From Arthrobacter globiformis (lineage in GTDB: Bacteria; Actinomycetota; Actinomycetes; Actinomycetales; Micrococcaceae): a stretch of 64,000 nucleotides of DNA. The notes beneath the pieces were generated by a model that saw only the letters and a program-made list of their open reading frames with translations, did no database searches and had not been told where the DNA came from. Shown one piece after another: positions 54,063 to 63,549 of this stretch (position 1 is the stretch's first letter; each line of letters begins with the position of its first letter). The translations under genes were made by a program, and so were the position numbers. The stretch is from contig NZ_JAUSZX010000003.1 of the NCBI RefSeq assembly GCF_030818015.1, forward strand, positions 77,788 through 141,787, read 5' to 3'.

Positions 54063-55610
54063 TCAGTTGGCGGGGCCGCTGCCGTCCGCGCCGACTGTTG
54101 AAGACGCCGTGACGGCTCGCGGTGTCATCCCGAGAAGTCCTGCGGCGATCCTCGCTCCGATCATGGCCGTGGGGAGGTTGATGTTGCCTCTGGTGATGGT
54201 GGGCATGATGGAGGCGTCGGCGACGAAGAGCCCAGAAACGCCGTGGACTGCGCCCGTGCTGTCGACCACGGCGGTTTCGTCGGTGGCCGGGCCCATTTTG
54301 CAGGTCCCCGCAGGATGGCAGTAGTTCACGATGTCGTCGAGCGGGGCCTTTGTTCCGGGTACTCGGTCACCGAGGATGGTGGCAAGTTCCGGGACTTTCA
54401 CCATTGATTCCATGAGGTCCAGGGCTTCGGAGAGCACGGTCCGGTCATAGCCGTCGGGGTCGGTGCCGTAGCGGTGGTCGATGACGGGGTTTGTGATGTC
54501 CAGGTCGGAGTTGAGGGTGACGACGCCTTCGGAACGTGCCCGCATGGCCCCGCCGTAGAGAGTGATCGGGGGCAGGCCGGGGTGTCCGCTGTTGGCACCG
54601 GCGACCATGAAGACGTGGATGTCGTAGGGGCCGGCATCGCATTTGCTTGATTTGGCACGCCCGACCGTCTGCTCGTCCGGACTCCACGGGAGTTTGGCCA
54701 GATCTTCGACAAGCCCGGGCTGGCCGGCAAAGTCGAGCTGGATGCAGGAGTGATCGAGCAGGTGCTTGCCAACCCCTGGCAAGTTCGCCTTGACGGCCAG
54801 GCCGAGGCCTTCCAGTTCCTCGGCGGGTCCGACCCCTGAGCGCAGCAGGAGCGCGGGGGAGTGGTAGGCGCCGGCCGCGACTACGACGCGGGTTGCGTTG
54901 ATGTGGGCTTCACCGGCGTCGGTGCGAACGAAAACTCCCTGTACGGTGCCGTCGGTGATGTCGATGCTGGTGACCTGGACACCGCCGGCGATCGTCAGGT
55001 TTTCCCGTTCCCGGACCGGATCCAGGAAGGCGAAGGCGCTGTTCCAGCGGACTCCGTCGACGACGTTGACCGGCATGGGTCCGATTCCCTCGGCGGCTTC
55101 GAGTTCGTCAAGGTCATCGGCGAAGGGAAGTCCTGTGGCGACGCCGGCGTTGACGAACGCCTTCTGCGGCGGCGTGAGTTCTTCCATGGTGTACCGCCGG
55201 ACGCGGAAGCGGTTCCGGACCCATTCCAGCAGAGGCGTGACGTCCTCGGCTGACCATCCGGGGTTGCCGGCAGCGGCCCATTCGTCGTATTCGTGGCGTG
55301 CCCCGATGGAGGCCGTGCAGCCGTTGTGGGCTGAGCAGCCCCCGAGGATGCGGGCCCGGGGAAGGTCCAGGATGCCCTCCCCGGATGAGCGGCCGGCCCG
55401 TAGGTCGTAATCGTGTGAGAGCGGAATGGAGCGGGCGTCCAGCATGTCGGCCGGCCACTGGCCCAGTTCGCGCGGGCCGTAATCCGGGCCGGCTTCGAGC
55501 AGGAGGATGGTTTCATCGCTGTGGGCTGCGAGGGTCCCGGCGAAGGCGGCTCCGCCGGTTCCACCGCCAATGATGATGGTGTCTACGGATGAGGGGAGTG
55601 TGTGCGGCAT
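54063..55610 (-). CDS. GMC-family FAD-dependent oxidoreductase
   Basis: A 515-residue GMC oxidoreductase with AGGAAA before ATG 55610. The Rossmann FAD motif is TIIIGGGTGGAAFAGTLA with the acidic strand LLLEAG. The family signatures ARILGGCSAHNG and GAYHSPALLLRSGVGP follow. The catalytic pair lies in VNYCHPAGTCKMG (His) and TITRGNINLPTAMIGARIA (Asn in place of the usual His/Asn site). It oxidises an alcohol, for example a sugar or choline-like group. Last gene of the SIS-ROK-APC-GMC operon. Confidence 0.92.
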   Translation of the reverse strand: MPHTLPSSVDTIIIGGGTGGAAFAGTLAAHSDETILLLEAGPDYGPRELGQWPADMLDARSIPLSHDYDLRAGRSSGEGILDLPRARILGGCSAHNGCTASIGARHEYDEWAAAGNPGWSAEDVTPLLEWVRNRFRVRRYTMEELTPPQKAFVNAGVATGLPFADDLDELEAAEGIGPMPVNVVDGVRWNSAFAFLDPVRERENLTIAGGVQVTSIDITDGTVQGVFVRTDAGEAHINATRVVVAAGAYHSPALLLRSGVGPAEELEGLGLAVKANLPGVGKHLLDHSCIQLDFAGQPGLVEDLAKLPWSPDEQTVGRAKSSKCDAGPYDIHVFMVAGANSGHPGLPPITLYGGAMRARSEGVVTLNSDLDITNPVIDHRYGTDPDGYDRTVLSEALDLMESMVKVPELATILGDRVPGTKAPLDDIVNYCHPAGTCKMGPATDETAVVDSTGAVHGVSGLFVADASIMPTITRGNINLPTAMIGARIAAGLLGMTPRAVTASSTVGADGSGPAN

Positions 55611-55646
55611 TTCGGTTTCCTGTTGTTGAGGGATCGTGTGGGCGGG

Positions 55647-57095
55647 TCAGTCGACGTCCGGGAGTTCGCCCGCCCGGGCCATCCAGCCACGGTGGCCCGG
55701 GCGCAGATTGCGTCCGAAGAGGACAGCCGCGCCCAGCAGCACGTATGCGAGGGCGAGGAAGGGGGCGAAGATGACCGGGTAGGCGGGCAGCGGGACGATG
55801 CTGTTGTAGGCGATGGTCAGCAGCGCGAGGGTGGAAACCACCGGCGCGGCGACATGTGCCCAGATGTTGAATTCCTCGGGGTGCTTCCGGCGGAAGTACA
55901 GGAAGGCGGCGATGTTCATCAGAATGAAGATGGGAATGTAGACGAACGTACCGGTGGTTCCGAGCATGTTGAAAAGGTTGTAGGGTCCGAGCGGCAGGCC
56001 GACGGCCAGGCAGACAGTGAGGGCTATTGCCGACTGGACATACACCGCGGTGACCGGTGTGCGATGCTTCGGCTGTGTGCGGGCCAGGAACTGGGGCAGT
56101 GCCCCGGTCCGGGCGATCCCGTAGATGGTTCGTGTGGCGCTGGTGGTGCAGGCGATGCAGACGCCCAGGCCGGAGTTCACGAGTGCGATCAGGACCAGGA
56201 CGGAGGCCCCGCTCCACAGTCGGTCGGCAAGGACGAACGCGGGTGCCGTCGGTGACGCGGCGAGGGCCTCGACGTCATTGGTGCCCCAGCCGATCTGCAG
56301 GCCCCAGGCGGTCACGACGTAGAAGATGCCGATCAGGACCAGTGATCCGATGATGGCCTTGGGCACGATCCTTTTCGGGTCGCGGGATTCCTCGCCCACT
56401 GCGGCTGCGCTTTCGAAGCCGGTGAAGGCGAAGATCGACAGCACGATGGCGAGGAAGAACCCGGATGGATTTTGGACGTTGGCCGGGTTGAAGCCGTCGA
56501 AGTTCACGCCGCCGGTGCCCGGGTTGAATATGCCGGTGACGGCAAGGCCGAGACCCACAGCCATTTCGAAGACAGTCATGACGACAAGAAATTTGATTGA
56601 GATGACAATGCCCCGGTAGGCGCAGGCAAAGCAGATAACGAGGATCGCGGTGGAGTAGATCCACCACGGGAGCCCGATGCCGTATTTGCCGGCCAGCTCG
56701 TCCTGAAGCACTGCGCCGGTGAAGGCGGCCAGGGCGGCGGGGACGACGGTGACCATCACGGCGTACAGCCACCCCGTCATGAATCCGGCCTTGGGCCCGA
56801 TGCCGGCAGAAACATAGGTATAAAAGCCTCCGGCGGACGGCAGATGCCTGGCCAGGCCCAGCATGGGAACGGAGATCACCAGGCATACCAGGAAGGCTGC
56901 CAGGTAGGTCAGCGGTGCAGTAGCGCCTGCCTGTCCGCTGGTGAACGCGATCGTGTAGAAGATCCCGAGGGTGGGGGAGATCTGGGCGATGGACTGCATG
57001 AGGGTACCGCCGAGGCCAATGGAGCCTGGGCGGAGCCCGCTGTCCAGGTGCTCGCCTGCGGGTTTTGTTGTCGCTTGCGGTGGGTTGGTGATCAT
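55647..57095 (-). CDS. APC-family amino acid/amine permease
   Basis: A 482-residue permease with twelve predicted helices and AAGGAAG before ATG 57095. TM1 carries SIGLGGTLMQSIAQISPTLG, the helix-breaking substrate site of APC transporters, and FAFTGFESAAAVGEESRDPK is the TM6-7 signature. It would import an amino acid or an amino-acid conjugate. It sits between the ROK kinase and GMC genes; by analogy with fructoselysine (frl) operons the cargo could be an Amadori product, which is inference. Confidence 0.92.
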   Translation of the reverse strand: MITNPPQATTKPAGEHLDSGLRPGSIGLGGTLMQSIAQISPTLGIFYTIAFTSGQAGATAPLTYLAAFLVCLVISVPMLGLARHLPSAGGFYTYVSAGIGPKAGFMTGWLYAVMVTVVPAALAAFTGAVLQDELAGKYGIGLPWWIYSTAILVICFACAYRGIVISIKFLVVMTVFEMAVGLGLAVTGIFNPGTGGVNFDGFNPANVQNPSGFFLAIVLSIFAFTGFESAAAVGEESRDPKRIVPKAIIGSLVLIGIFYVVTAWGLQIGWGTNDVEALAASPTAPAFVLADRLWSGASVLVLIALVNSGLGVCIACTTSATRTIYGIARTGALPQFLARTQPKHRTPVTAVYVQSAIALTVCLAVGLPLGPYNLFNMLGTTGTFVYIPIFILMNIAAFLYFRRKHPEEFNIWAHVAAPVVSTLALLTIAYNSIVPLPAYPVIFAPFLALAYVLLGAAVLFGRNLRPGHRGWMARAGELPDVD

Positions 57096-57152
57096 GTGCT
57101 CTTCCTTGAACTATGAGTGAAATTCGATCGGGACACGGGCGGGTTCCGGCGC

Positions 57153-58091
57153 CTAAATGTTGGCCAGGGTGAGGTGGGCTGCGCCGATGGCGCCGCCGAA
57201 GTCATCCAGGTGGGTTGCGGCCAGCCGGGCATGGTGAATCCACGGACCGAGCCCGGCAAGATAGCTCTGAATCTCTTCCCGGTAGAGATTCAGGTGTTCG
57301 GCCGCGCTGCCGCCCAGGATGACGGTGTTCGGCCGGTAGGCGGCAAGGAGCGTGCCGAGCCCTACAGCTACAGCGAGCCCGTACTCCCGAAACATCCGGG
57401 TGGCGGCGGCGTCTCCGCGGGTGGCATTCTCGGCAAGGTCGGCGACGGCGTTTCTGTCGTCAGGATCCCTGCCGAGGACAGCGGCGGCCGCCCGCTGGAG
57501 CGCTTGCCGGGAGGCTGCCTGTTCCCAGCACGCGTCCCGTCCGCAGTAGCAGGCCACAGGCGCGTGCCGGACGGTGATGTGGCCGGCCTCTGGGTGCATC
57601 CCGTCTGCCCCGCGCAGCGGCCGGCCGTCCAGAAGGAGGCAGGACCCGATTCCGGTTCCGAGCGTGATATGGAGCAGGCTAGCTGACCCAGCGGCAGCCC
57701 CCACCCGCTGTTCCGCGAGAGCGGCACACACGGCGTCGTTATCGATTCTGACCCTAGTCTTGAATCGTGTGGTGAGTTCGGAAACGACAGGTTCCCCCGT
57801 GAAGGCGGGCAAGGTGTCCGGGTTCCGGATGATGCCCTCGGAATCGACGGGGCCGCTAGCGCCGATTCCAATGGCCGCGATCGGCTCGCCTTGAACGAGG
57901 AAGTTGATCTGCCCGGCGAGGAAGTCTGTGGCCGAGCCGGAAGTGAACCGAGCGGGGGTGGGTACTGCATGCCGTGCGAGGATCTTCCTCTCCAGGTCCA
58001 TGGCAACGAAACGGGTGCCGGTGCCGCCGATGTCCACTCCGACGACCAGTCCGGCCGGGTCGCCTGTCGGGTCTGGTGCGGTGGCTGGCAT
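57153..58091 (-). CDS. ROK-family sugar kinase
   Basis: A 312-residue ROK kinase. The phosphate motif GVDIGGTGTRFVAMDLE is at residues 17-34, the catalytic Asp sits in TRVRIDNDAVCAALAEQ, and the ROK/zinc signature is GADGMHPEAGHITVR with CYCGRDACWEQAAS. It phosphorylates a hexose or amino sugar at the 6-position with ATP. Its ATG directly follows the SIS gene stop with no gap, so the two are coupled. A kinase domain without helix-turn-helix, thus not a ROK repressor. Confidence 0.92.
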   Translation of the reverse strand: MPATAPDPTGDPAGLVVGVDIGGTGTRFVAMDLERKILARHAVPTPARFTSGSATDFLAGQINFLVQGEPIAAIGIGASGPVDSEGIIRNPDTLPAFTGEPVVSELTTRFKTRVRIDNDAVCAALAEQRVGAAAGSASLLHITLGTGIGSCLLLDGRPLRGADGMHPEAGHITVRHAPVACYCGRDACWEQAASRQALQRAAAAVLGRDPDDRNAVADLAENATRGDAAATRMFREYGLAVAVGLGTLLAAYRPNTVILGGSAAEHLNLYREEIQSYLAGLGPWIHHARLAATHLDDFGGAIGAAHLTLANI

Positions 58092-59126
58092 TCAGACCGC
58101 CGTCGTGATCTTGGAGCCGTAAAGAAAGGCTCCAGGTACAACGCCATTGGCACGGGCCAGGCCGACGGCGAAGACCTCGGCCGCTACGGAACTGGCGGCC
58201 AGACGGTCCAGTGAGCCCTTACCGGGGATGCGCACCGTCGTGGCGCCAGGGACCTCGTCGTCGCCGACGATGATGACTTTCGATCCCGCGCGGACAAGGT
58301 CAGTGGCGAGCATGTGCAGGCTCTGATCGGGTTCGGTACCGTACATTCCAAAGATCACGACGGCGAGTCCATCGCCGGCCAATTCGAAGGGGCCATGGCG
58401 GAACTGGCCGCCGATGAACCCTTCCGCCGGGACCTTTGACGATTCCTTGGTGATCAGAGCCGCAAACAGAGAAGTAGCCGATTCGTCCCCCCGGCCGACA
58501 TAGGCAAGCCTGCGCTGCGGGTGGCCGGCAATGGCTGCGGCGGCATCCGCCAGATCGATCGAGCTGATGGCCTGTTCAACGGCGGATGCAGCCGTCAGGA
58601 TCTCGGACCTTACCTCCTCCAGCGCGCGGCCTTCAAATGCTGCAGAGAGCATGCGGTGCACCGCCAAGGTGTTCAGGTAGCTCTTGGTGCTGACAGTGGC
58701 TTCGCTTCCGCTGAACAGGGGCAGGAACAGATCGGAATCGACGGCCAACGGGCTGGACGTGTCATCGCCAATGCCGATCAGCAGTGCGGGGTGAATCAGG
58801 CCTGCCTTGCAGCGATTCAAAAGCTCAACTACCTCTCCGCTGGCACCTGACTGGGAGGTGACGACCAGCAGGGTGTCGGTTGTGATCTGGCTGGGGTTGT
58901 CCAGCAGCTGCCCGGCGTCGATGTTCCAGACGGGACGGCCCAGCTCCGTCAGCCTCCGCCAGGTAGGTATTCCAGCGAAGTGGGAGGAGCCCATGCCGGT
59001 CAGGACAATCCTGTCCCAACTCGAGCCGGCCAAATCCCGCAGGAGAGGGATGGAAGCGGCGGCGAGGCGCCGCAGCGCGTCCGGCTGCTCGGCGATGTCG
59101 AGCTCAAATGGGGTCATTTCGTGCAT
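58092..59126 (-). CDS. SIS-domain sugar isomerase/deglycase (FrlB/AgaS/GlmS-like)
   Basis: A 344-residue protein with two SIS domains. ATG 59126 has AAAGGA upstream; a further 28-codon extension lacks a site. The first domain shows DRIVLTGMGSSHFAGIPTWR and LLVVTSQSGASGEVVELLNR; the second includes ESSKVPAEGFIGGQFRHGPF, which is the GlmS-type EhxHGP region. Such proteins isomerise or deaminate phosphosugars, or cleave fructosamine-6-phosphates. First gene of the operon, divergent from deoR-type regulator. Confidence 0.9.
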   Translation of the reverse strand: MHEMTPFELDIAEQPDALRRLAAASIPLLRDLAGSSWDRIVLTGMGSSHFAGIPTWRRLTELGRPVWNIDAGQLLDNPSQITTDTLLVVTSQSGASGEVVELLNRCKAGLIHPALLIGIGDDTSSPLAVDSDLFLPLFSGSEATVSTKSYLNTLAVHRMLSAAFEGRALEEVRSEILTAASAVEQAISSIDLADAAAAIAGHPQRRLAYVGRGDESATSLFAALITKESSKVPAEGFIGGQFRHGPFELAGDGLAVVIFGMYGTEPDQSLHMLATDLVRAGSKVIIVGDDEVPGATTVRIPGKGSLDRLAASSVAAEVFAVGLARANGVVPGAFLYGSKITTAV

Positions 59127-59317
59127 GTGGATGGTCCTTTGTATAGGGCCCGGGTAACCCGGCGGAGGTGTGCCCGGCAATGCAGCGCGTCGAACGGAGA
59201 CCCGAGCCAAACATTTTCTTTGTGCGCCCGATCATAAAGTCCGTTCGATTTGATTGTCAATGGCAGGATTGCAGTGTTTGAATAGCCTTCTACAACACCG
59301 CCGAGAGGGGCAGTACG
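59127..59317. promoter_or_regulatory. Divergent promoter region between SIS operon and DeoR gene
   Basis: A 191-bp gap that must hold both promoters and the DeoR-family operator. The stretch around 59232-59275 is AT-richer (GTTCGATTTGATTGTCAATG) and is the best candidate for the operator or -35/-10 elements. I could not define a palindrome. Confidence 0.4.
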
Positions 59318-60085
59318 ATGGTCAGCGCCAAGGAACGCCGTCACCAGGGGATCCTGCAGATCCTCCAGGAAACCGGCACGGTGACGGTGGCCGAATTGGG
59401 TACGCGTCTTGGCGTCACCGAGATGACCATCCGACGGGACCTGGAGCTGCTTGAGGCCGATGGCGTACTAAAGCGGTTCCACGGCGGGGCCCGGCTCGCG
59501 TTCGGCAGCAGCTACGAGCCGCCATTTCCCGCCCGGGAAAAGACGAACGCGGAGCACAAGCGCGCCATCGGCGAACGCATTGCCGCGATCGTCAACGATG
59601 GCGACACAATCATCCTCGACGGCGGTTCGACAGGAGTCGCGGTCGCCGAGTGCCTCGTCGACCGCGAACTGACGATCTGCCCTCTGTCCCTCAGGGTCGC
59701 TTGGGCGTTCGCAAGGTCCACGACCGTGAATCTGATCATCCCCAGCGGATCCGTGCGCCAGGGGGAACTGAGTCTTAGCGGAGCCGACACGATTGACTAT
59801 CTACGCGGGCACCACTTTGACAGCTACATCATGACCGCCAGCGGAATGTCCCTTGATCAGGGATTCACCGAGTGGAACCCGGATGATGCGGCGGTCAAAA
59901 AGGCAGCGGTGAGTGTCGCCGACAAAACCGTCGCCGCCGTTGACTCGAGCAAATACGACCGCGTGGGCTTCGTCAGGATCTGCCCCACAAAAACGCCGGC
60001 CGTCATCGTTACCGACAGCGGCCTAACAGGCGAACAGCTCGACGCCCTTCAAAAACAAGCGAACGAGGTCATTCTCACCGCGTGA
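59318..60085 (+). CDS. DeoR/GlpR-family transcriptional regulator
   Basis: A 255-residue regulator with GAGAGGGGC before ATG 59318. The N-terminal winged helix reads VAELGTRLGVTEMTIRRDLE followed by GVLKRFHGGARL, a classic DeoR signature. The C-terminal sensor domain (DTIILDGGSTGVAVAECL) resembles the isomerase-like DeoR effector fold that binds phosphosugars. It is divergent from the SIS-ROK-APC-GMC operon and very likely represses it until a phosphorylated sugar appears. Confidence 0.92.
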   Translation: MVSAKERRHQGILQILQETGTVTVAELGTRLGVTEMTIRRDLELLEADGVLKRFHGGARLAFGSSYEPPFPAREKTNAEHKRAIGERIAAIVNDGDTIILDGGSTGVAVAECLVDRELTICPLSLRVAWAFARSTTVNLIIPSGSVRQGELSLSGADTIDYLRGHHFDSYIMTASGMSLDQGFTEWNPDDAAVKKAAVSVADKTVAAVDSSKYDRVGFVRICPTKTPAVIVTDSGLTGEQLDALQKQANEVILTA

Positions 60086-60314
60086 GACACTCCGTTGTCG
60101 GACGACAGAAACCGCCAATCGTCGCAATTCGCCGACCGGGGCCCACGGAGCAGCGGGGCCCGTGGGCAAGGCATTGCGGACGGCCATCGCTGACAGACGC
60201 AGCAACAAGGACCCGTGGGGCACGGGATTGGCCAGATGGTCCTGCCAATCCATATCCAGCTGTCGACCAGGCAGAATCGCCGCCTCAACGCCCATAATGA
60301 CCACCAGTGCGGTC

Positions 60315-60341
60315 TAGGGGCTTCTTTGCCGGAAGCCCCTA
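60315..60341. terminator. Hairpin between convergent DeoR and hydrolase genes
   Basis: TAGGGGCTTC (60315-60324) pairs perfectly with GAAGCCCCTA (60332-60341) with a 7-base loop. It lies 11 bases past the end of the - strand hydrolase gene and serves as its likely terminator and that of the + strand regulator. Confidence 0.6.
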
Positions 60342-60352
60342 CTTGGACCGAA

Positions 60353-60925
60353 TCAGGTCAAGCAGAGGCGGCAGCCTTGTGCGCCATCTTCTGCCATGAA
60401 GTGTCGTGCTCCCGGGTAGACCTCCAGACGTGCGCTTAGACGTCTGGCCAGGTCATCGGAGGCTTCCGGCGGCACGAAAGGATCTGTGTCGGAGCGAAGT
60501 ACTGTTCGTTCCCGAATGCTCGTTACCACCCGCTCAACGGCAACGTCAGTTGCGAGGAAGCCATCGAGTTCCGGCAATGCTTCCAGTGGTTCAGTGAACC
60601 CGGCGACCAACACGAGACCGCCCAGCTCCCAGGTTTCCGGCAGTGTCTCGAGTACCCGTAGGACGGTGACCACGCCGAGGGAATGTGCCACAACCACTGT
60701 TGTCGCATCCGGCACTCCTAGTGCTATGCTGACCGCGTTCTCCCAAGCTGCTTTGCCAGGATCGTCCGGGTCGGGGAGCGGAACGACTGTGACTCCTATG
60801 TCTTCAGCTTCGAGGGCGCTTTGAAGCCAGGGGAACCAGTTTGCATCCGGAGACGATTGATATCCGTGGACGATGACGACGCGCTGGACGGGTCGAACCG
60901 GGATATTACTGGCTGGGGCGTTCAT
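60353..60925 (-). CDS. RBBP9/YdeN-family alpha/beta hydrolase
   Basis: A 190-residue serine hydrolase from ATG 60925; an ATG 12 codons upstream (60961) is possible. It begins RVVIVHGYQSSPDANWFPWL. The nucleophile elbow is VVAHSLGVV, the Asp lies in RSDTDPFVPPE and the His in GARHFMAEDG. RBBP9-type hydrolases are small esterases of mostly unknown substrate. The C-terminus after the catalytic His (AQGCRLCLT) is short and unlike the usual hydrophobic helix, so a late frameshift is possible. Confidence 0.85.
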   Translation of the reverse strand: MNAPASNIPVRPVQRVVIVHGYQSSPDANWFPWLQSALEAEDIGVTVVPLPDPDDPGKAAWENAVSIALGVPDATTVVVAHSLGVVTVLRVLETLPETWELGGLVLVAGFTEPLEALPELDGFLATDVAVERVVTSIRERTVLRSDTDPFVPPEASDDLARRLSARLEVYPGARHFMAEDGAQGCRLCLT

Positions 60926-61114
60926 AGGCAAATACCCTAGAGGGTTCAGCTGGCATCCCACTTATGCACGCGAATACCGCCACCGTACGCCCGCGTCGCG
61001 TGGGCGCCCCGGGCCTTAGATTGCGCTGTTGTCCGTTCGGGCGCTGACGGTACACGTCCTTACCCTTAAGTCGTGACCGTAATGCGCTTGGCGGGTGGCG
61101 GAATCCATCTGCTG

Positions 61115-61611
61115 TCAGGGCGCATGGTCCCGGTCCTTGTCGTTAATGAAAACCTGCACCGCCACGACGTGGGCTTCTGTCAGGCCCTCCTCAGGGCCAG
61201 GCTTCTCCAGCAGGACGGGTTGGTGATACTGGTGGGCCCAGTCTTGCACGTCAGCCCCTAGTGCATCGTCGATCCACACAATGGCGTCCCAGTCAACGCC
61301 GCCTTCGGCCTCCATTTTGTTCAACCACCTGGATACTGACCCCAGCTTTGGCGTCTGCTGGTCCTCATCGTCCGGCTCCGGCATGATCTCCACGCGCAGC
61401 GGTTTCACCTCAAGCTGCAGCTGCGCTTCGAGGCTGTCCACAAGATCCTCATTTGACGTCGATACCCACGCGAGCCTCCCTTTGGTGGCGAGCCGGCGCA
61501 CCAAGGCAACCTTTAAATCCGAGAGCTGCACATTCTTCCCATCAGACTTGTCACCTGGCTGAAGCTTAGGGTTGAGCACGCCGTTGATGTCGAGGGGATG
61601 ATCGGCTTCAT
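61115..61611 (-). CDS. HAD-like phosphatase-fold protein, 5' frameshift
   Basis: The open frame holds a HAD-type motif I, LDINGVLNPKLQPG, then RRLATKGRLAWVSTSNEDLV (motif II Thr/Ser) and IVWIDDALGADVQDWA (motif III/IV acids). This pattern resembles the HAD domain of Swiss-army-knife RNA repair proteins. The natural start MKPIIP at ATG 61611 is in another frame; adding one C to the CCCC run near 61592 joins it to LDINGVLNP. The codons further upstream look random. The second Asp of the DxD motif is Asn here. Function unknown. Confidence 0.65.
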
Positions 61612-61759
61612 GACGGAGACCATATCCGCTCCGCAGGCAGGAGGGTAGTCTCCAGGTCCTACTTTGCCCGTTCTCAGTGGGGGCTGCCGCCACTACGGGG
61701 TTTGACGCCGGTCACTCACCTCACCATTTCTAATCGCCGATAACCGCGATTCCGTCAAG

Positions 61760-62044
61760 CTAGGAGGCGAGGAGCGGGGGGGGCCTCTTCGCTCTTCCAA
61801 GTGAGGCCGAGCGTCTGAAAGGCGTGCTTGACTGCGTCACTGTCATGGTGAAGTTCCTCTGACCTGCTGTGCTGAGGCTTCGGGCTGACAAAGTGTCGCC
61901 TGGTCGTTCGAAAATGGCCCGCCGGCCTGGGAACCTGCCGTTGGTTGCCCATTCCCAGCCGCTCCATGCCAAGGGGTCCGGGCGGAATCCAATCCGCCAT
62001 ACCTGGTTATCCGCAGCCCTCAATGTCAGCTGCTCAAAATTCAT
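61760..62044 (-). CDS. Small hypothetical protein, RES-like N-terminus, possibly frameshifted
   Basis: A 94-residue frame from ATG 62044. The first 40 residues (MNFEQLTLRAADNQVWRIGF, RPDPLAWSGWEWATNGRFPG) recall the start of RES-domain ADP-ribosyl toxins. After about residue 42 the coding signal seems to move to another frame (DSDAVKHAFQTLGLTWKSEE). It may be a truncated or frameshifted relic. No antitoxin gene is visible beside it. Confidence 0.4.
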   Translation of the reverse strand: MNFEQLTLRAADNQVWRIGFRPDPLAWSGWEWATNGRFPGRRAIFERPGDTLSARSLSTAGQRNFTMTVTQSSTPFRRSASLGRAKRPPPLLAS

Positions 62045-62173
62045 CTGTCGCTTGCTGCCGCGAATGCTCTGGCGGCGGCAAGGACGGACTGTGCTGCGTC
62101 CTCGACCTGACCTTCGCGCAGCAGCCGCGCCGGCGGCACGTCGTCCGGTTGGGGATTCATGCCCTGGAGCAGC

Positions 62174-63274
62174 TCACCGGTCAAGGCGGGGCGGCGGAAC
62201 TTCCCCTGACCCTCTGAGGATCAGTTCACAGGGGATGGTGTATGTTCGCGGTTCCTGCTGGTGTCCGTTGATACGGGACAGAATGCGTTCTGCGGCTGCC
62301 TTGCCGATGTGCTCGGGGTGCTGGGCGACGACGGTCATACCGGGGTTCATCATGTCCGAGAGGGTGAAGTCGCCGAATCCGACCAAGGCCACAGCCCGGT
62401 TCAGCCCCAGTTCCTGTAAGGCCCGCATTACGCCGAAGGTCACCAAAATCTGTGCAGAGAAGATGGCCGTCGGCGGTTCAGCACCCGTAAGTAGCTCTCT
62501 TGCCGCCTTCCGTGCTGATTCCTCACTGCGCAGTCCCTCCAGGAAGGGAATTGTGTCGGTCGAAATACCTGCGCGGCCCAACTCATTAATGAAGCCGCGG
62601 CGCCGTTCCCGGGCGGTCTGGATGTCCGTGCGACCACCTAGGTAGGCGAGTTTGGTGTGGCCTTGGGAAATCAGGTGCGCGGCGGCCTTGGCCGCGCCAG
62701 CGGCGTTGTCGCTTACCACTGCATCGGCATCGATGCCGACCGGTTCCCTGTCGATGAAGACCATCGGAAGGTCCTTGGAATGTTCGGGCAGGTACCCCTG
62801 GCTTTTGGCGACCGGGGTCAGAACCAGTCCATCCACGCGCCTTCGGAGAAACGCTTTGAGCAGTTCCTCTTCACGTGCAGCGTCATCATCCAGGCTTGCC
62901 GCGAGGACCGCTATGCCGTGGCTCGCCAGGACATCACTCAGGGCCCGATGGATTTGGCCATGAAATGGGTTGGCGACGCTGGGAAGCAGCAGCCCAACGG
63001 ACAGTGTTTGTCGGCCGGCCCGGCGTAGGCTTTGGGCTGTCATGTCCAGCTGGTAGTTCAGCCCTTTCGCCGCCTTCAACACTCTCTGGCGGGTGACTTC
63101 AGAAACACCAGGTTCGTCATTGACGACCCGGGAAACCGTTTTGATGCCTACTCCGGCCAAAGCAGCCACATCACGCATCCTCGGCCTAGCTACTCGCACC
63201 GCAGCCGAAGACGCGCTGAAGCCGTCCTCTACGATTTCTGTTGTCTCGGCCATCGTTCTGCCCGTCTGGCTCAC
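62174..63274 (-). CDS. LacI-family transcriptional regulator
   Basis: A 366-residue regulator from GTG 63274; ATG 63253 is an alternative, and neither has a clear ribosome site. The helix-turn-helix is MRDVAALAGVGIKTVSRVVN followed by the hinge helix TAQSLRRAGRQTLSVGLLLP. A periplasmic-binding-protein-like sensor follows (SVANPFHGQIHRALSDVLAS, VFIDREPVGIDADAVVSDN, LVGFGDFTLSDMMNPGMTVV). LacI regulators respond to sugars or their phosphates. No target operon adjoins it in this window. It is about 25 residues longer than usual at the N-terminus. Confidence 0.92.
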   Translation of the reverse strand: MSQTGRTMAETTEIVEDGFSASSAAVRVARPRMRDVAALAGVGIKTVSRVVNDEPGVSEVTRQRVLKAAKGLNYQLDMTAQSLRRAGRQTLSVGLLLPSVANPFHGQIHRALSDVLASHGIAVLAASLDDDAAREEELLKAFLRRRVDGLVLTPVAKSQGYLPEHSKDLPMVFIDREPVGIDADAVVSDNAAGAAKAAAHLISQGHTKLAYLGGRTDIQTARERRRGFINELGRAGISTDTIPFLEGLRSEESARKAARELLTGAEPPTAIFSAQILVTFGVMRALQELGLNRAVALVGFGDFTLSDMMNPGMTVVAQHPEHIGKAAAERILSRINGHQQEPRTYTIPCELILRGSGEVPPPRLDR

Positions 63275-63549
63275 CTCAATTCATATGCTTGTCGGGGCCT
63301 GAATGCGTCCCTTGTTGAGCTCCCGAGTCCGTTGGCGGATGGGCCTGGCCATGACCAGGAGGTGGCCAGGCGCCTGATTGCATGGTCCTGGTTGCACAGC
63401 CAGGCAGGTTCCGGAGTTCCTGGTGACAGATCTCTCCACCGGGCGTCGGCGCCGGGAATCGCAGCACGAGGCTGCAGAGAGATGGCGGCGACATCTGTGG
63501 GGGATTGGGCTGGCAGCCGCTGCCATGTCCAGAGGCCCATCGGCCAGCC

